The notes: generated by a model from the sequence alone, not told the origin. A stretch of 64,000 bases of DNA from Symbiodinium kawagutii (GCA_009767595.1 VSDK01001858.1:80071-144070), one strand, 5' to 3'. Counted from the stretch's first letter, positions 31,110 through 43,400 are shown. Made by a program: numbers and translations.

Positions 31110-31718
31110 CAGTACCTGGTACTACGATGTAGTACGTTGTAATACCCTGGAATACTTTGCAGTACTTTGTAATATTTTGTACTATGTTGTAGTAGCTTGT
31201 GCTATTTCAAAATACCTTGAATGCTTTCTAGTATTTCTTAATATTTTGCAATAATTTGTGCAATTTCGTAGTATGTCGTACTTCGGCGTAATACATTTGT
31301 AATACTGTCTAATACCTTGTGGTACCTTGTAGTACCGTGTAATATTTTGTAATACTTCGTACTATTTTGTAATAATTTGTCATATGTTGTAGTATTTTGT
31401 AGTACCTTGTAATAGATTGTAATACCTTGTAGTACTTTGTATATAATACGTTGCAATACTTTGCAACAAATTGTTGTACATTGTAGTACGTTGTAATACG
31501 TTGTGAACGCTGTAGTACTTTGCAATGTTTTGTGGTACCTTGATATTTTGTAGTGCCTTGTAGTCCCTTGTAGTACCTTGTAATACCTTGTAATACTTCG
31601 TAGTACCTTGTAGCACTTTGCAGTAGGTTGTAATACATTGTAGTATTTGTAGATATTTTGGACAATTTTGTAGTACCGTGTAGTACCTTGTAGTATTTTG
31701 TAATACCTTGTAGTACGT
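31110..31718. repeat. 10-bp satellite (TTGTAGTACC type)
   Basis: About 60 decamers in which TTGTA and a TAC or TAT step recur every 10 bp with almost no phase slips, for example TTGTAGTACCTTGTAATACC. Thirty bases encode a 10-residue peptide repeat on the minus strand, which explains the long open frames there. Confidence 0.95.
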
Positions 31719-31895
31719 TTTGCTTTGGTACGTTTTGTTCTGGTACCTTTTGTCTTGGCAGGTTTCGCTTTGGTACGTTTTGTTCTAGTATCTGTTGTCT
31801 TGGTACGTTTTGTATTGGTACGTTCTGTCTTGGTGCGTTTCGTTCTGGTACGTTTTGTTCTGGTACGTTTTGTCTTGGTACGTTTATTCTGGGTA
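31719..31895. repeat. 15-bp satellite (TTTTGTCTTGGTACG type)
   Basis: Roughly 11-12 units of TTTTGTTCTGGTACG and variants follow the decamer array without a break. The junction suggests the 15-mer arose from the 10-mer by a 5-bp gain. Confidence 0.93.
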
Positions 31896-32700
31896 CGCTT
31901 GGTAAGGTGTGTGGTGTGGTGTGTGGTGTGGTTTGGCGCAGTGTCGTGTGGAGTGTGGTGTGTGGTGTGTGGTGTCGTCCGGTGTCGTGTGGAGTGTGGT
32001 TTGTGGTGTGTGGTGTGGTGTGACGTGTGGTGTGACGTGTGGTGTGGTGTGATTTGTGGTGTGTGGGCTGTGGGCTGTGGGCTGCGGGCTTTGGGCTTTG
32101 GGCTGTGGGCTGTGGGGGTGTGAAGGTGTGGAGGTGTGGGGGTGTGGGGGTGTGGGGGTGTGGGCTGTGGGCTGTGGGCTGTGGGGTGTGGGCTGGGGGT
32201 TGGGGGCTGCGGGCTGGTGGGTGTGTGTGGGCTGTGGGCTGTGGGGTGTGGGGTGTTGTCTTGTGGTGTGAGTGTGGTGTGTTGTTTTGTGTTGTGTTGT
32301 GGTTTGGTGTGGTTGGTGTTTTGTGGTGTGGTGTGGTGTTTCGGTGTGGTGTTGTGTTGTGTTGTTTTGTGTTCCGGTGTGGTTTGGTGTTGGTGTTGGT
32401 GTTTGTGTGTTGGTGTGTTGGTGCGTTGGTGGGTTGGTGTGGTGTGGTGTGGTGTGGTGTGGTGTGGTATGGTATGGTATGGTATGGTATGTGGTGTGGT
32501 GTGGTGTGGTGTGGTGTGGTGTGGTATGGTATGGTATGGTATGGTATGGTATGTGGTGTGGTGTGGTGTGGTATGTGGTGGTGTGGTGTGGTATGTGGTG
32601 GTGTGGTGTGGTATGCGGTGGTGTGGTGTGGTATGTGGTGGTGTTGTGTGTTGGTGTGGTGTGGTGGGTGGTTTGTGTTGTGGTGTGGTGTGGCGGGGTG
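31896..32700. repeat. GTGTGGT / GGGCTGT / GGTAT simple-repeat block
   Basis: About 800 bp of strongly strand-asymmetric G+T sequence: GTGTGGT arrays, a GGGCTGT heptamer array at about 32065-32250, GTGTTGT, and two GGTAT pentamer arrays near 32466-32500 and 32524-32552. There is almost no C or A outside the unit positions. The minus strand stays open for His/Thr/Pro-rich peptides only because of the repeat. Confidence 0.95.
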
Positions 32701-32932
32701 ACACTCCATAGGCCAAATTGTTTTCTCATGTACACGTTTTGAATGTTTTTTAAATTTGGAAGCTTCCGCCCCCGCCTTGTGCGTGTACTACTTGTATGGA
32801 TATTGATGAATTAACTGATGAAATCCCCATTTAACAAATTAAATCAAATCATTAATGCTTGGCTAAAAATGTGGTTGGTATTGTTCAAAGAGACAGTGGC
32901 TGGTTGGCAAAAGGTGTCACGGGAATACACTA

Positions 32933-32972
32933 CCACCCCTGAACCCAGGGAGCCACCCCTGAACCCAGGGAG
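32933..32972 (+). repeat. 20-bp tandem duplication
   Basis: CCACCCCTGAACCCAGGGAG occurs twice back to back at 32933 and 32953. Each unit contains its own small inverted repeat. Confidence 0.93.
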
Positions 32973-32999
32973 CCAGTCATAGAGCAGCTGCAACCAAGA

Positions 33000-34435
33000 C
33001 GTGAAGGCCGTCAGAGCTCCTCCTTACAGCTGTTGGGTAGTCATTTTTCAACAGTCGCAATCTGTAGCTAGGTAATGCTAGCTGCTAGGCACGAACCAAG
33101 TCACATCCAGGAGTATCTACAACATCCTACAGCTCGTAACAACATGTCAACAACTTAAGAAATGCCTTATTTGACCTGCAATTGTTATTTTCATTCGCCT
33201 GCAATTGTTGGTTTGTTTTCACTGTGGTCTAAAGGATGGCTGCAATAACTGCAGCTCCTATTGCAACAGATTCAATTGTGATGACAATAGGAACGATAGG
33301 AATATGTCATTTTTTGAGCAATGCACCGCCTTTGTACCCAGCAGTTTCGGTTTTGGCCCTGCCTTGGCGTGGAGTTTCCTTCAAAACAACCCGCCTCTGT
33401 GACACTCGTATGGAAAAGGGAAGCACAAGCACAGAGGGAAGCACAGAGTCGAGCATCGGCACAGAAGGCTCCCTGACAAGGAGTAGCTCACTTCGCACAA
33501 TGGGGTCGCCATGTGGGTGGTCATTTCATCGTACCAAGTCAGTTTCGGAAAACAGTCGTTGTTGATGCTGCCAGTGCAGTTATGAGTATAGCAGAAGGCA
33601 GATTCTCTTTCTACTTCACGGTGTATTTTTTTCTTAAGTTTTCTGAATTTTGGGGGTGTTCTAGCGTCCCATTGATTGTGCGCATGCAAAGGCCCTACCA
33701 GCTTCACCCATTGATTTCACATGTTTTGATACCTAGTAGTTAAGCTACACTTGCCACAAAATTTTGGGGCCAATTTGATTCTTTCATTAGTTCCACCACC
33801 TTGGATGCACATGCTGCAAATTACAGTATTTGTAACATGAATCTTTTGCACTGATTTTGATGGAGGCCGATATACCAAGCAGAAGCAATGTACCAACTGG
33901 TCAGCACACCGTTGTTTGCATACGTGTGTGTGTGTATACCTAAATTCATGTTGAAATGCACAGTAGTCCTGGAGTAGAATAAGAAAATTGGACCATGCCC
34001 AGTTCAGGTAAATAGTTTACATATTGAACGTGGGAGATATGCAGCATCTACTCCAGGATCAGTAATGAAGATATTTTACAGTATATAATTACAAAAATGT
34101 ATGTGTGAGGGTCTTGGATTGATCTCGCTGGAGAGAAAGAGAGAGACAGAGATGTGTGTGTGTGTGTGTGTGTGTCTGTGTGTTTTTTAAATACGTATTC
34201 ATCTAGTCTACACGCATGTCCACCTCACCAATGTTTTATTCCAACCAAAAAGCCGAGTCGCATGTTCAGCTGCGCTAGGCCTTGCTTTGTTCTCAGCTCC
34301 CAGCTAGAGCAAAGGTGGCAGCCTTGAAACCTGTGCCCTGTCTCTGCTTGGGGAGGTCCCAACTAGGGGAGTTTAAACCGTATAAAATGTGCATCAACCA
34401 TGACTAATTGGGCTGCTGGGCTTCTTCACCATCTC
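33000..34435. other. No well-supported gene; small TG microsatellite
   Basis: A 109-codon plus-strand frame at 33236-33565 is Ser/Thr-rich and might include an exon near 33400-33540, but borders are poor. A TG microsatellite lies at about 34152-34172. The rest is unique and silent by eye. Confidence 0.4.
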
Positions 34436-34533
34436 TACTTGGTGCGTTGATTGACATTTTGTTTTCCCCCACTTTTTTGGGATGGCTGGTTGGTTGACTC
34501 GTATCTTTCATATAGGTAATAACCACCCACCGG
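34436..34533. mobile_element. MITE-like element, family 1, degraded copy F
   Basis: CTTGGTGCGTTGATTGACAT with TTTTGTTTTCCCC at the left, a GGTTGGTTGACT core, and TAATAACCACCCACCGG at the right follow the order of family-1 landmarks but with many substitutions. Confidence 0.45.
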
Positions 34534-34735
34534 ATCGAGTCATAGTCTCGCGGTCCCAGGATGCCCATGGAAACGCTGTGTCAGCAGATGCATGTTCGAC
34601 TCGTGGGGAAAGGCTGCAACAAAGAGACGCTGAAATTCCAAAGGTCCAAAGTGTACGTCAGGGGTTTTGGCTTGTCCATTTCAGGGGTTTTCTCGGAGAC
34701 TGATGTCTTGCTCGCCCACAGCTGAGCATGCTGAG

Positions 34736-34863
34736 CCTTTGCTACCGCCGTTCTGCACATGGCGCTTCTCAAAGCTGATGTTCACGACGTGCCCACAAGT
34801 CTCGTTGTGCAGGCTTTGTCAGGGGTGCCTGTTGGTTGTATGGACTTCGCATACGAATTGTAG
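34736..34863 (+). CDS. Candidate terminal exon, unrecognised
   Basis: Following a GCTGAG acceptor the frame reads FATAVLHMALLKADVHDVPT and continues about 20 residues to TAG 34861-34863. Composition and GC content are exon-like. An internal ATG at 34759 could instead start a 34-residue ORF. No family is recognised. Confidence 0.38.
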
Positions 34864-34929
34864 GATGTGTAGGCCCAAGGTTGAAGATGCTCTTCCAATT
34901 GAACACGGCCAGTGAAATCATGAATGATC

Positions 34930-36740
34930 CAACATGATATGATTCAACCTTTTGCAGCATTCTCTTGTCCTACTTGTTGTGTACCCCAAGAGCTGTTGGT
35001 CTCAAGCCATCCATGTCTCCAGCAGATCAATAGCTGCCATCGATTGAGAAAAACTGGTAGTCATTTTTGCCGTAGCTACCAATCCATGTTTTATCGATTG
35101 CAATCGATCATGATTGATCAAATCAATGTTAATCAGTACTTGTGTCGGAGCGTAGAAGATGTCAAAGCGAAGAAAACAGGGTCTTCTACCGTTTTGCATT
35201 CTATTTTGAAGGTAACCCTGCTGAGATATGCGTATTTTAGCAAAATCCGGTTTCACTTTGTCCTGTTCATCGCAGCTGAGGCATCTCATCACTTCGTTTT
35301 TTCAGCCTTCCAACTTCGAGCCTTGTGCTTGCAGACGCCGTTCGCGCGGAAGGAGCTCTTTGAAGTCTTTTGGCCCAGGCGTTGCTGGGCGTCCATGGTG
35401 GCACCATGGTGGTGTAGCCCAAGATGGTCCAGGGAAGCTGCCAGGTTTAGACATGATTTGTGGATCAACCGTGGATCAATTCATGTTGGTTTGTATCCCA
35501 CGGGTGGCTCGCCCAGTTGCATTGATCCTTTGAGGATAGGTGTTGTGCGACGTACTTCCATTTGTTGGTTAGGGTTCAGTTCTTAAGGTTTTTCCTTACC
35601 AAGCATGTGAAAGATTGTGAAGGCAGACTGCGCTGAACTTTGAATTGCTGCTTTCAAGAAGTTCAAGGAGATGGCTTGATTCGCCCTTTTTGGTTGATGC
35701 CATTACTCATCCAGTGCGTGCACGACAGGGTGGTGGACATACAGAATCTGAAGCTGGTGCTGGCGACCCTGGATCCTGCACATCATCATGATTTGAGGCA
35801 CTGCTGATCAGCAGGGTTTTGGTGGCAGTGGCAAGTCAAGTTGAAAGGTGTGATACAGGCGGGAAAGCTCGGATGAGGATTGAGGGAGCCACTAGTTGTC
35901 AATGAGCCGAAAAGATGTGTTTTAAGGAACTCGAGGGAGTTCAACACTTGCGGGGAAAGAAACACAACCAGTAATTGGGATTGGTGAAAACCTTTGAATA
36001 TTATCGATTTAACTGCCGTTTTAGTCGAGCCATGCTGGGTTGACTCGCGTTGACTCACCGTCTTCCAACTGGTCACCTTCGAGTCACCTCCCTTTGTTTA
36101 GCAGGGGATTTGCATGGATTTGCGAGGTGGAATCAGTGCATGACGTTTCCTTATATTCAGCCTGAGGCTTGGGGCAACGTGGGAAAGGGGGTGAGGCTCA
36201 GTGTTAGTGCAGGGCTGAGTGATGATCAGTATGATCAGCGCACTATTTTCATAGGCTATAGTACGATTGTCACCGCGGTGGTCGTGCATTGAGCAGCAAC
36301 TCAACTTTTGGTGATCTCGCAATGAAGTTTCACAAATTGGAACCAGAAGTTGAAGCCCAGAAATTGCCAAGAATCAGAAGATTTTGCAGAGACCGTTTTA
36401 AATGATTTGTGAATTGCTTGACTAGCTCAGTAGCATACCTGCCTTGGCTTGGCCTTGGACCATCGACTAGGACTACGACTTTGAGTTCGATTTGAAGTAC
36501 GCAGATCATCGCTTGGCTTGCTTGGTTGCCGATCAGCAGCAATGGTGGAGACGTTGGGCATTGGCAACATGGGGTGGCCTTATGGATGATTGCTAGGCCT
36601 TCCTCAACCCAGTAGAAACCTGCAGATAGACCAATAAGGCAACTTCAGTCCTCCCTAGATGAGAAAGAACTTGAGAAGTTGTAAGTAGGAGATAGTAGGA
36701 GAATGACAACTTACAGTAGGAGTATCGCAAATTTACAGAT
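34930..36740. other. No supported gene
   Basis: The longest frame (34924-35586, plus) has no motif and mixes compositions. Nothing else stands out. ATGATCAACC-like low-complexity words recur. Confidence 0.4.
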
Positions 36741-36747
36741 TTTGCAG

Positions 36748-36933
36748 AGTGAAGGGATGATGGATTTGCCATGTGCAGCTTCCCAACTTCCTAAGAAATT
36801 CAGTCAAGCCATCGGCTCTGTTCCTGTGAGCCACTGGGAGTTCATATGCAACAAAGAGGGCGGCTGCAAATATTTTGCATGGTTCATCGTCAACCCAGAT
36901 TCCGGCGAACGGGTACACGACTCCCAAGAATAA
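36748..36933 (+). CDS. Candidate terminal exon, unrecognised
   Basis: A TTTTGCAG acceptor is followed in phase 0 by 61 codons and TAA. The peptide contains SVPVSHWEFICNKEGGCKYF and ends in a charged tail. Two cysteines and aromatic residues suggest a small folded domain. No family is recognised. Confidence 0.38.
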   Translation, partial: SEGMMDLPCAASQLPKKFSQAIGSVPVSHWEFICNKEGGCKYFAWFIVNPDSGERVHDSQE

Positions 36934-36939
36934 ACAATA

Positions 36940-38100
36940 GACAATAGCTTCAGAAACAAGGATTCACCCTATTGCCTGTACAACTGCCAATACTAGATGT
37001 CGATCTGAAACCGAGAAGAAATCAATACCAGGTCCCGACATGTCTCGACAATGTGCATGCCGTTGCTTTGCAAAGCTCAGGTTGTAGATGAAACTTTGGG
37101 AATCTGAATGATCCGCCAATAAACGCTTGAAATTTCCATTCATCAGCCTTTCAAGCCGCTTGTGATCGCTTGTGGATGCAAGATGATGCAAGTAATTCTT
37201 TGGGATTCACACGAAGCGCTCGTTTGTTTGGATATCTTTGGACGTTTGGATGATGATCATCAAACTCCTGGGAGATATGAACGAACAGACGAACCCCAAG
37301 CCTCACGCCGCACGATGCTGTCAGGTCTTCAAGTTGTGTGAGGCTGAGGGATGGAGTAGCGTACAGGACCGTCACCACCACACCTCAAGACCAGCAATGA
37401 CGGACCTTGGGTGTTGGAGGATACTTGATACACTGGCCAAGGTTATCCAAGGTTGTAGTCCATGCTGTACCCCAATGTTGATTTTTGTTCATGCTCGTCC
37501 AACAAAAAGTACTGGAGTTATTCATAAAGCATGCATTTGATTTATCAATCCATTTTATGCATATTGCGTTTGCCATGCGTTTACCATGAAAAACCTTAGA
37601 AGATGTACATTAAATTTACAGGAAACTAATTCTATATATTGAGTCAAAGGGCTGTCAAGTTATGTCAACGTTGGTACCTCTTTGGTGAAGAATCATTTTT
37701 GGGAGAACCAGCTGTCAGTAAATGGCTGGTAATGGACAGTTACAAGGGATGATAAGCAGCAAGAACAGGGAACACAATGCTTCATGATAGATGGGAGATC
37801 CAGCTGTTGAGAAGCTGCTCTTGAGCTCGCCTAACTGATGGTGGTGTCTGAGTCATTGCAGATCTACCATCAATCATTGACTATCGTTTGATTGATGCAT
37901 ACAAGGACGCCATTTCACCATGGCAAATGATGCCTAGCCTGGTTTGGCATGCTGCAGGAACAACTGGTAGATGAACCCTTATGATGGTGATAAATTGTGG
38001 TTGTGTACCCCCCTTCATGGCTGGTGATGGATGATTCTTCATTGCAACACTTCATGAGTGATTCACTTTTATAGACGCCTGTTCATCACGATGCTATCGC
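36940..38100. other. No well-supported gene
   Basis: A 100-codon plus-strand frame at 37238-37540 contains a protein-like stretch near 37255-37385 but lacks clean splice borders. The remainder is AT-rich and silent. Confidence 0.35.
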
Positions 38101-38171
38101 TGTCACCCAGGTCTTTTTGCCGTTGTTGTTGTGCCATGTTGTCCATGCGATTGCGGTTCCGGTCCCGGTGA

Positions 38172-38172
38172 C

Positions 38173-38218
<46 letters not shown>

Positions 38219-38219
38219 G
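38172..38219. repeat. GTT microsatellite
   Basis: About 15 TTG/GTT triplets with degenerate GTC/GCT extensions on both sides to roughly 38275. All three plus-strand frames stay open, giving poly-Val, poly-Cys or poly-Leu; none is a credible gene. Confidence 0.95.
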
Positions 38220-38279
38220 CTGTCGTCGCTGTCGCTGTGGTCGAAATCATTCTTGTCGCTGTTGTTCATGTTGTTGTTT

Positions 38280-39816
38280 GTATGTTGTCCGTCATCATGT
38301 TGTCATTTTGCTCTTCTGTTGTTGATATTGCTGCTTCCTGTGGTCTTTGGGCATTGGGCAATGCATGGATTCGGAGGACCATTACTGTTCAGTGTTAGAA
38401 GCAAGTGAATACCATTAACGACTTATACTACCCGCCTCACAGTATACACTGGTAGGAAGATGAGCCACTGGCACTTAATCATGCCGAACTCAGCACACAT
38501 TGCTAGTTGTTCACTCGAACCTCAAGAGTTTTTAGCATGCACCATGGAATCCCACTATGATTGCCAATTTTTGCTCTCCGATCGCATCCTCGAAATCGTT
38601 GTCTCGTCCACTGGCTCACTGTGGCTTGAACAACCAACCACCTGTTGGGTACTGCCATGGTCAAAAAAGCCCGTTTGGTTTATGACCATGATTACCCACT
38701 GAGTGTGATATGGTGTGATTGAGCATTGGGCATTAAAAAAAACTAGCGCGGCCGTTATAATGTCTATAATGTCTATACTCTAGTAAATTCAGTCATCAAT
38801 CCAGATTCACCACTTTGATCATTTTTGACCTATCATGATTTAGAATCATGTAAATCTAGTCAGGGTGTAGACGCATACAAGAATAGACCCCTTTTACCAG
38901 CTCAACACCTGGTCCCTTTTGGATTCTTCGGCCACAACTGGACCTCCCGTAGTGATCATTCACGAGTAATTGCCAGCAATAGTTGATCTCATCAAATAGT
39001 CATCGAACTATATAAGGTTCATCTATCATGATCTATTAATCAGCCATGAATGAATTCTACACATGGAAAGGGCAATCCTTATTGTTCTTCGGACACTGAG
39101 CAATGGTAGCCATCATCAGCCATCGTGGCAGTGATTCAATGAACCATTCTTCGGGTGGCTGGGCCCACCCATTCAGAGGCAGCTTTGGTCAAGAATCCAT
39201 GGCTGCGGCCACCATGATGAGCAATCTTGAACTACGATGAACAACTAAAGGGAGTTGAGGGCGGGCTGCTATGGGCTGCTTGTGTTTGCCCGTTTCACCT
39301 CTTCAAGAGATTCCTATCATTTGCTGTCCAGAAGAGATATTTCATTGATGATTTAGGGATACGGTTGCAAGAACAAACTCATCATTCTCGCCAAGCATCT
39401 CATCAAGTAAGATCAACCATGATCAAGCATGTGCTAACGGTAGATCCGTATGAACAAAGCACCGAGAGTCTTATCCCAAAAGGTGATTCACCAGCAAAAA
39501 CTGGGGGAGGGTGGGGTAACAATGGGTAACAGATAGATACCTCCGATCAAGCATCATAAATCCTTACATTCCCTCTTGTTGGTGATCATTTCCCCCATGC
39601 CTATACCCATGTCTAAACGCCACTATGAACGCTAATCAACCACGTGTGAAATATGAATGAACAAATCGTAGCTGGTTGTTCACCATCACCATGACTGCCC
39701 AAATGAACCATTGCTGGTTTTTCACCATCTATGACTACCCATCTACAACCAATTACAACTAATTAACACAACATTTGTTCGGAAAAAATATTGAAAAATC
39801 ACCTTCCCTTCAGTCC
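38280..39816. other. No supported gene
   Basis: A 100-codon plus-strand frame at 39227-39529 is the best candidate but shows no motif. Around 38.8-39.1 kb there are many ATCATG / CATGATC words. Confidence 0.4.
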
Positions 39817-39867
39817 TCAAGTTCTTCCGAATGCTGGCAATGAACATAGCATGGCTTCACAACTTAC

Positions 39868-40032
39868 CATGCTATGCTTCGCCATAGCAGTGGCCCAGTA
39901 CGAAGCGCCATGCTTCGCTGGGTCCAGGAGCCCAGCTTTGTGGTGCCCGAAACGGAGCGCGGGGACCGCGACGTTGTGAGCGATGAGCAGGGCTTCTGGC
40001 GAAGCTCCAAGGAGGCGCCGATTGGATGCCAT
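39868..40032 (-). CDS. Candidate first exon, unrecognised (minus strand)
   Basis: On the minus strand ATG at 40032 starts exactly 55 codons, reading MASNRRLLGASPEALLIAHN at the beginning and ending AKHSM at a consensus GTAAGT donor. GC content is high compared with both flanks. Frame length, start codon, composition and the strong donor make this one of the best isolated exon calls in the window. Downstream exons on the minus strand are not identified. No domain is recognised. Confidence 0.48.
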
Positions 40033-40197
40033 GGTTGCTGATGGTTATATGATGTTTATATGGTTGATATCATGAGCACGCCTATTTGTTCATATTTGTT
40101 CATGGTTCTATGGTGAACAAGAGCGGTCCCAGTGACTGGAAGTCACAGTGAGTTGGGACTCAACGGAGTTTTTCGATGAGGTCCGGGTGAGACCCAT

Positions 40198-40304
40198 GGT
40201 TGGGTTCCTCAAGCAACAGGGGGACCTCAAAGTTATGGTTTCGTAGCTATCGTAAATATGTTTGTTGAACATTAATTTGGGGGCCGTATTTTGAGAAGCC
40301 ACCA
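40198..40304. mobile_element. MITE-like element, family 2, copy K
   Basis: TGGTTGGGTTCCTCAAGC with GGGGGACCTCAAA at the left and AATTTGGGGGCCGTATTTTG then AGAAGCCACCA at the right. Size is 107 bp. The inverted termini are more diverged than in copy G. Confidence 0.6.
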
Positions 40305-41100
40305 ATGGTTGAGTAGATGGAATTGGAGAATTCTGTTGGAAATAGATGGTTTTCTCCAAGCAGTTCAGCCAACGGGATTTTTCAGCTCATTGTCATTGTG
40401 ATATTCAGCAAAGGCCTGTAGCTCATCCAACACGGTTTTTCGCCTGATGGGTTTCCTTTTCTTTGTTGAATATACCTTTGCCTGTCCCCTTGTAAAACCA
40501 TTTGTGCCCAGTAGATAAGAGGCAATGTGATCGAAATGAGTGGGTCCCTTCACCTATTTGGGCATGGTGGCACGGAGATGTTCTGACAACTATCTGAATA
40601 TGAGTGACCATGTTTTCACTGCGTATGTGCACATATGCAATTAGATTTGCATATTGACTTATTTCTGTTACTATCAGAATGACTTTGAAAATCATTGATC
40701 ATCATGGATCCAAGATGGCTATTATTGACGGATCTACCATTCCAATTTGACCATTTCCCTTGAGTCTTTCTGCAAGGCGAGTTTGGACAGCATGCCTCCG
40801 TGTTTTGGCACCAGCGGGTCCGCGGGTTCGGCCCACCTGCAGTTACCCTGAGCTGTTTGTCAGGAGGTACTGATTTCGATTGATAGGCGGGGTGGAATTG
40901 GTTAGCAACAGCTGGTATAGTGAAATATAGTGAAATAAGTTGATAAGCTGCTGAATTGAAAGCACTTCACTGAGACTGTTCAATGTGGCCACCTTCCCGC
41001 CAGCAATGTCACCGAGATTTGGGGAATTATGGGCGCTAGCATTTCCTCAAACGACATGTCAATGGGTGGTTTTTCCCAATGAAATCTATCAATCATAGCA

Positions 41101-41192
41101 TGGCGGCTTCTGAAAATGGGGAATCCCAAACAATTGATGGTTTATTACTAACAATGGTGAATACTAGTGGGAAACATGTTGAGAAACCACCA
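41101..41192. mobile_element. MITE-like element, family 2, copy H
   Basis: TGGCGGCTTCTGAAAATGGG then GAATCCCAAA at the left and GGGAAACATGTTGAGAAACC then ACCA at the right, with an ATGGTTTATTACTAACAATG core shared with copy J. Size is 92 bp. Confidence 0.65.
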
Positions 41193-41199
41193 CCAGCTT

Positions 41200-43400
41200 T
41201 GATTGTGCCAAACCCAGTGACACCTAGGACTGCAAGTCCTAGAGAGAAGTAGCCATAACATGCCACAACCGAAGGTGTAGAATGGGATGTGCTGGCCTGA
41301 AAGGGGCCTGCATATCTATTTCTGTATATATTAAATGTAAGCTTATATGTTCACATTTGTTTTACTTACAACAGGACATAGCCATAGCACAAGTGTAAGA
41401 TTGTGTGAGTATTGTGTTTCTATGAAATGGGTTTGGAGTGCTCCTTTGCAACCATGATGAAAGAAACGATTGATATCGATCTCTTCCATGGGAGTCAGGC
41501 TCGAGGCCCGAAACCGGGAGGAATGAACTCAAGTTTAAATCTTGAGCACGCTTTGCGCCGATGAATGTTTCTTTGGTTGGTAATCATAGGTTCGTTGCTG
41601 GTGGTTGGGTTTTGGTACTCGTTGGCACTTGCTGTGATTGTGGTTATGTGATAATGCCCACTGTTGGCGGGAAAGGGTCTGCAGTGTTTCACAATTTGCT
41701 AAATAGTTGATAGCAATGTAGTTGAAAATGATTAGTGAAAGAATGGCAAGCCATTACTGACTGTCATTGCCGCTTTTAATCCTGGCCACTGTAGCGCTTG
41801 ACAATGATTATCATCAACTGATCAACCATGATTTGCCCTCATTCGCCATCATCAATCACAATTTCTGATCAGCCACCATTGCCCATTATGACAACGATAT
41901 AGTTCACCAGCGTTTAACGATGTGTGAAACCATTTGGGACCACTATTATATGGAAGCAATTAGTTACCCATGATAAACTCGCTGGCTTAGCTGACAAATA
42001 AGCAGCCAACATTGGCGGAATGCCGAGGCGTGGCATCTTCAAAGGACACAGAGTGAAGGGAGCTCACCGGTGGTGCAGCACTCGCAACACTGAAATAGGT
42101 GATGGATGGTGATGGTCCATGGCAAATGTTGGTCAAGTGATGACTCAGTGATGACGCATTACCAAGAAATGATGGTTTCGGATGGTTGGCTAACGGTTCA
42201 TGATCGTTAAGCACGGATGACCAATGGTGAATGAAGGAAAAGCACTGATGGTTTAACGCGAGTGAATGATGGTTAAGGAATAGTGGTCAAGAAATGATGG
42301 TGCCAATAAACGATCCTTCGTGATCGCTAGTGAGGTTCAATTGCGGGTTGGTTGATCATTGCTATGGTTAACTAGTGACTACTGTAGTGCATGTTATATA
42401 GTTATTGACTGTTAGTATTATTGGTCCACAATGATGAGTGATGGTTGTTTTTAGCTGTGGCAGCAGTTGATCATGATCAGCAATGGTCATTCAGGGGCTG
42501 CCAGGTGAGGGCTTTGATTTGAAGGTTTGAATCCTCCGAGGCGTGAAAAACATTTGAGCATTGTTCAAAACTGGTGGTAAAGTAGTTGAATCCAACCAGT
42601 TTTGAACACCGCTCATCTATCGCAAAAAGATGTGGATGAACATCCCAAATCATCCCAACGAAGCTTGGGAGTCTATTGATTTCTGAGATGTTCTCGCGGG
42701 GTACCTGGTGATCCGGTTTGTGTCCCATGTAAACTTGACCACGCTTCCTGGAAGACGCATCTTCAGTTCGGAACCCAGATCAGGCCATGGCCCACAAAAT
42801 CGGCCTCAGAGTTGGGAAGATGGCAACCAGTAAGCCTCTGTCTGGTCAGGAAGATATTTGGGATTTTCTCGAAACATGAAGTGCCGGCGGCAGCTGTTGG
42901 AAAGCTTCGGATTTTGGACCTTGGGCTGCAGAGAGGGCAAGTTGGAAGAAGTGGAATGATTCCAAGAGATTTCAGTCCAGGTTCGCCAAATGTGTATGGG
43001 GTTGCCCTAGCTGTTTTTGGAAGCTCTAACTTTTACGTTGAAACATCATAGACAACACTTCTGATGGAAAGTTCAAGTCTCAAGTGATGTCAGAGCATAC
43101 CTTTGAGGCAGTCCTTTCCAGAAGGCAAGTCCATAAGGGAGGCATGAAAGGTAAATGCTTATGAGCAAGCGTGTGCTGCGAATCCGGGATCAACCAATTT
43201 AGACATTCTTTGGTTGGATTGATTACTCTAATATGGATCATACTAAATCCACCAACTAACCCTGACCCCAATATTTATGGAGCCAGGGTGGGCTTGTGGC
43301 ATTGACCCTCCCACCCATGTTTTTGTTTGAGAACGCATGAATTATCACCACAATTGTTTGCTCATCAAAATTCTGCTCCAACAATTGGACTTCTCAACTA
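41200..43400. other. No supported gene; TGATGGTT-rich stretch
   Basis: Between about 42090 and 42480 the words TGATGGTT, AATGATGG and GGTTAA recur at irregular spacing. Minus-strand frames at 41987-42214 and 42477-42728 are short and only weakly protein-like. Confidence 0.4.

Noticed and set aside
31238-32716. Minus-strand frame of 492 codons, the longest in the window
   Set aside because: It runs through three unrelated satellites and owes its openness to their low stop-codon content. The His/Thr/Pro and Tyr/Lys/Leu blocks mirror the repeat units.
34924-35586. 220-codon plus-strand ORF
   Set aside because: Mixed composition, no recognisable motif and several good internal splice-like words; chance is more likely.
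42510-42540. Possible tRNA T-arm-like word (GGTTTGAATCC)
   Set aside because: No matching acceptor stem or anticodon arm can be folded around it.
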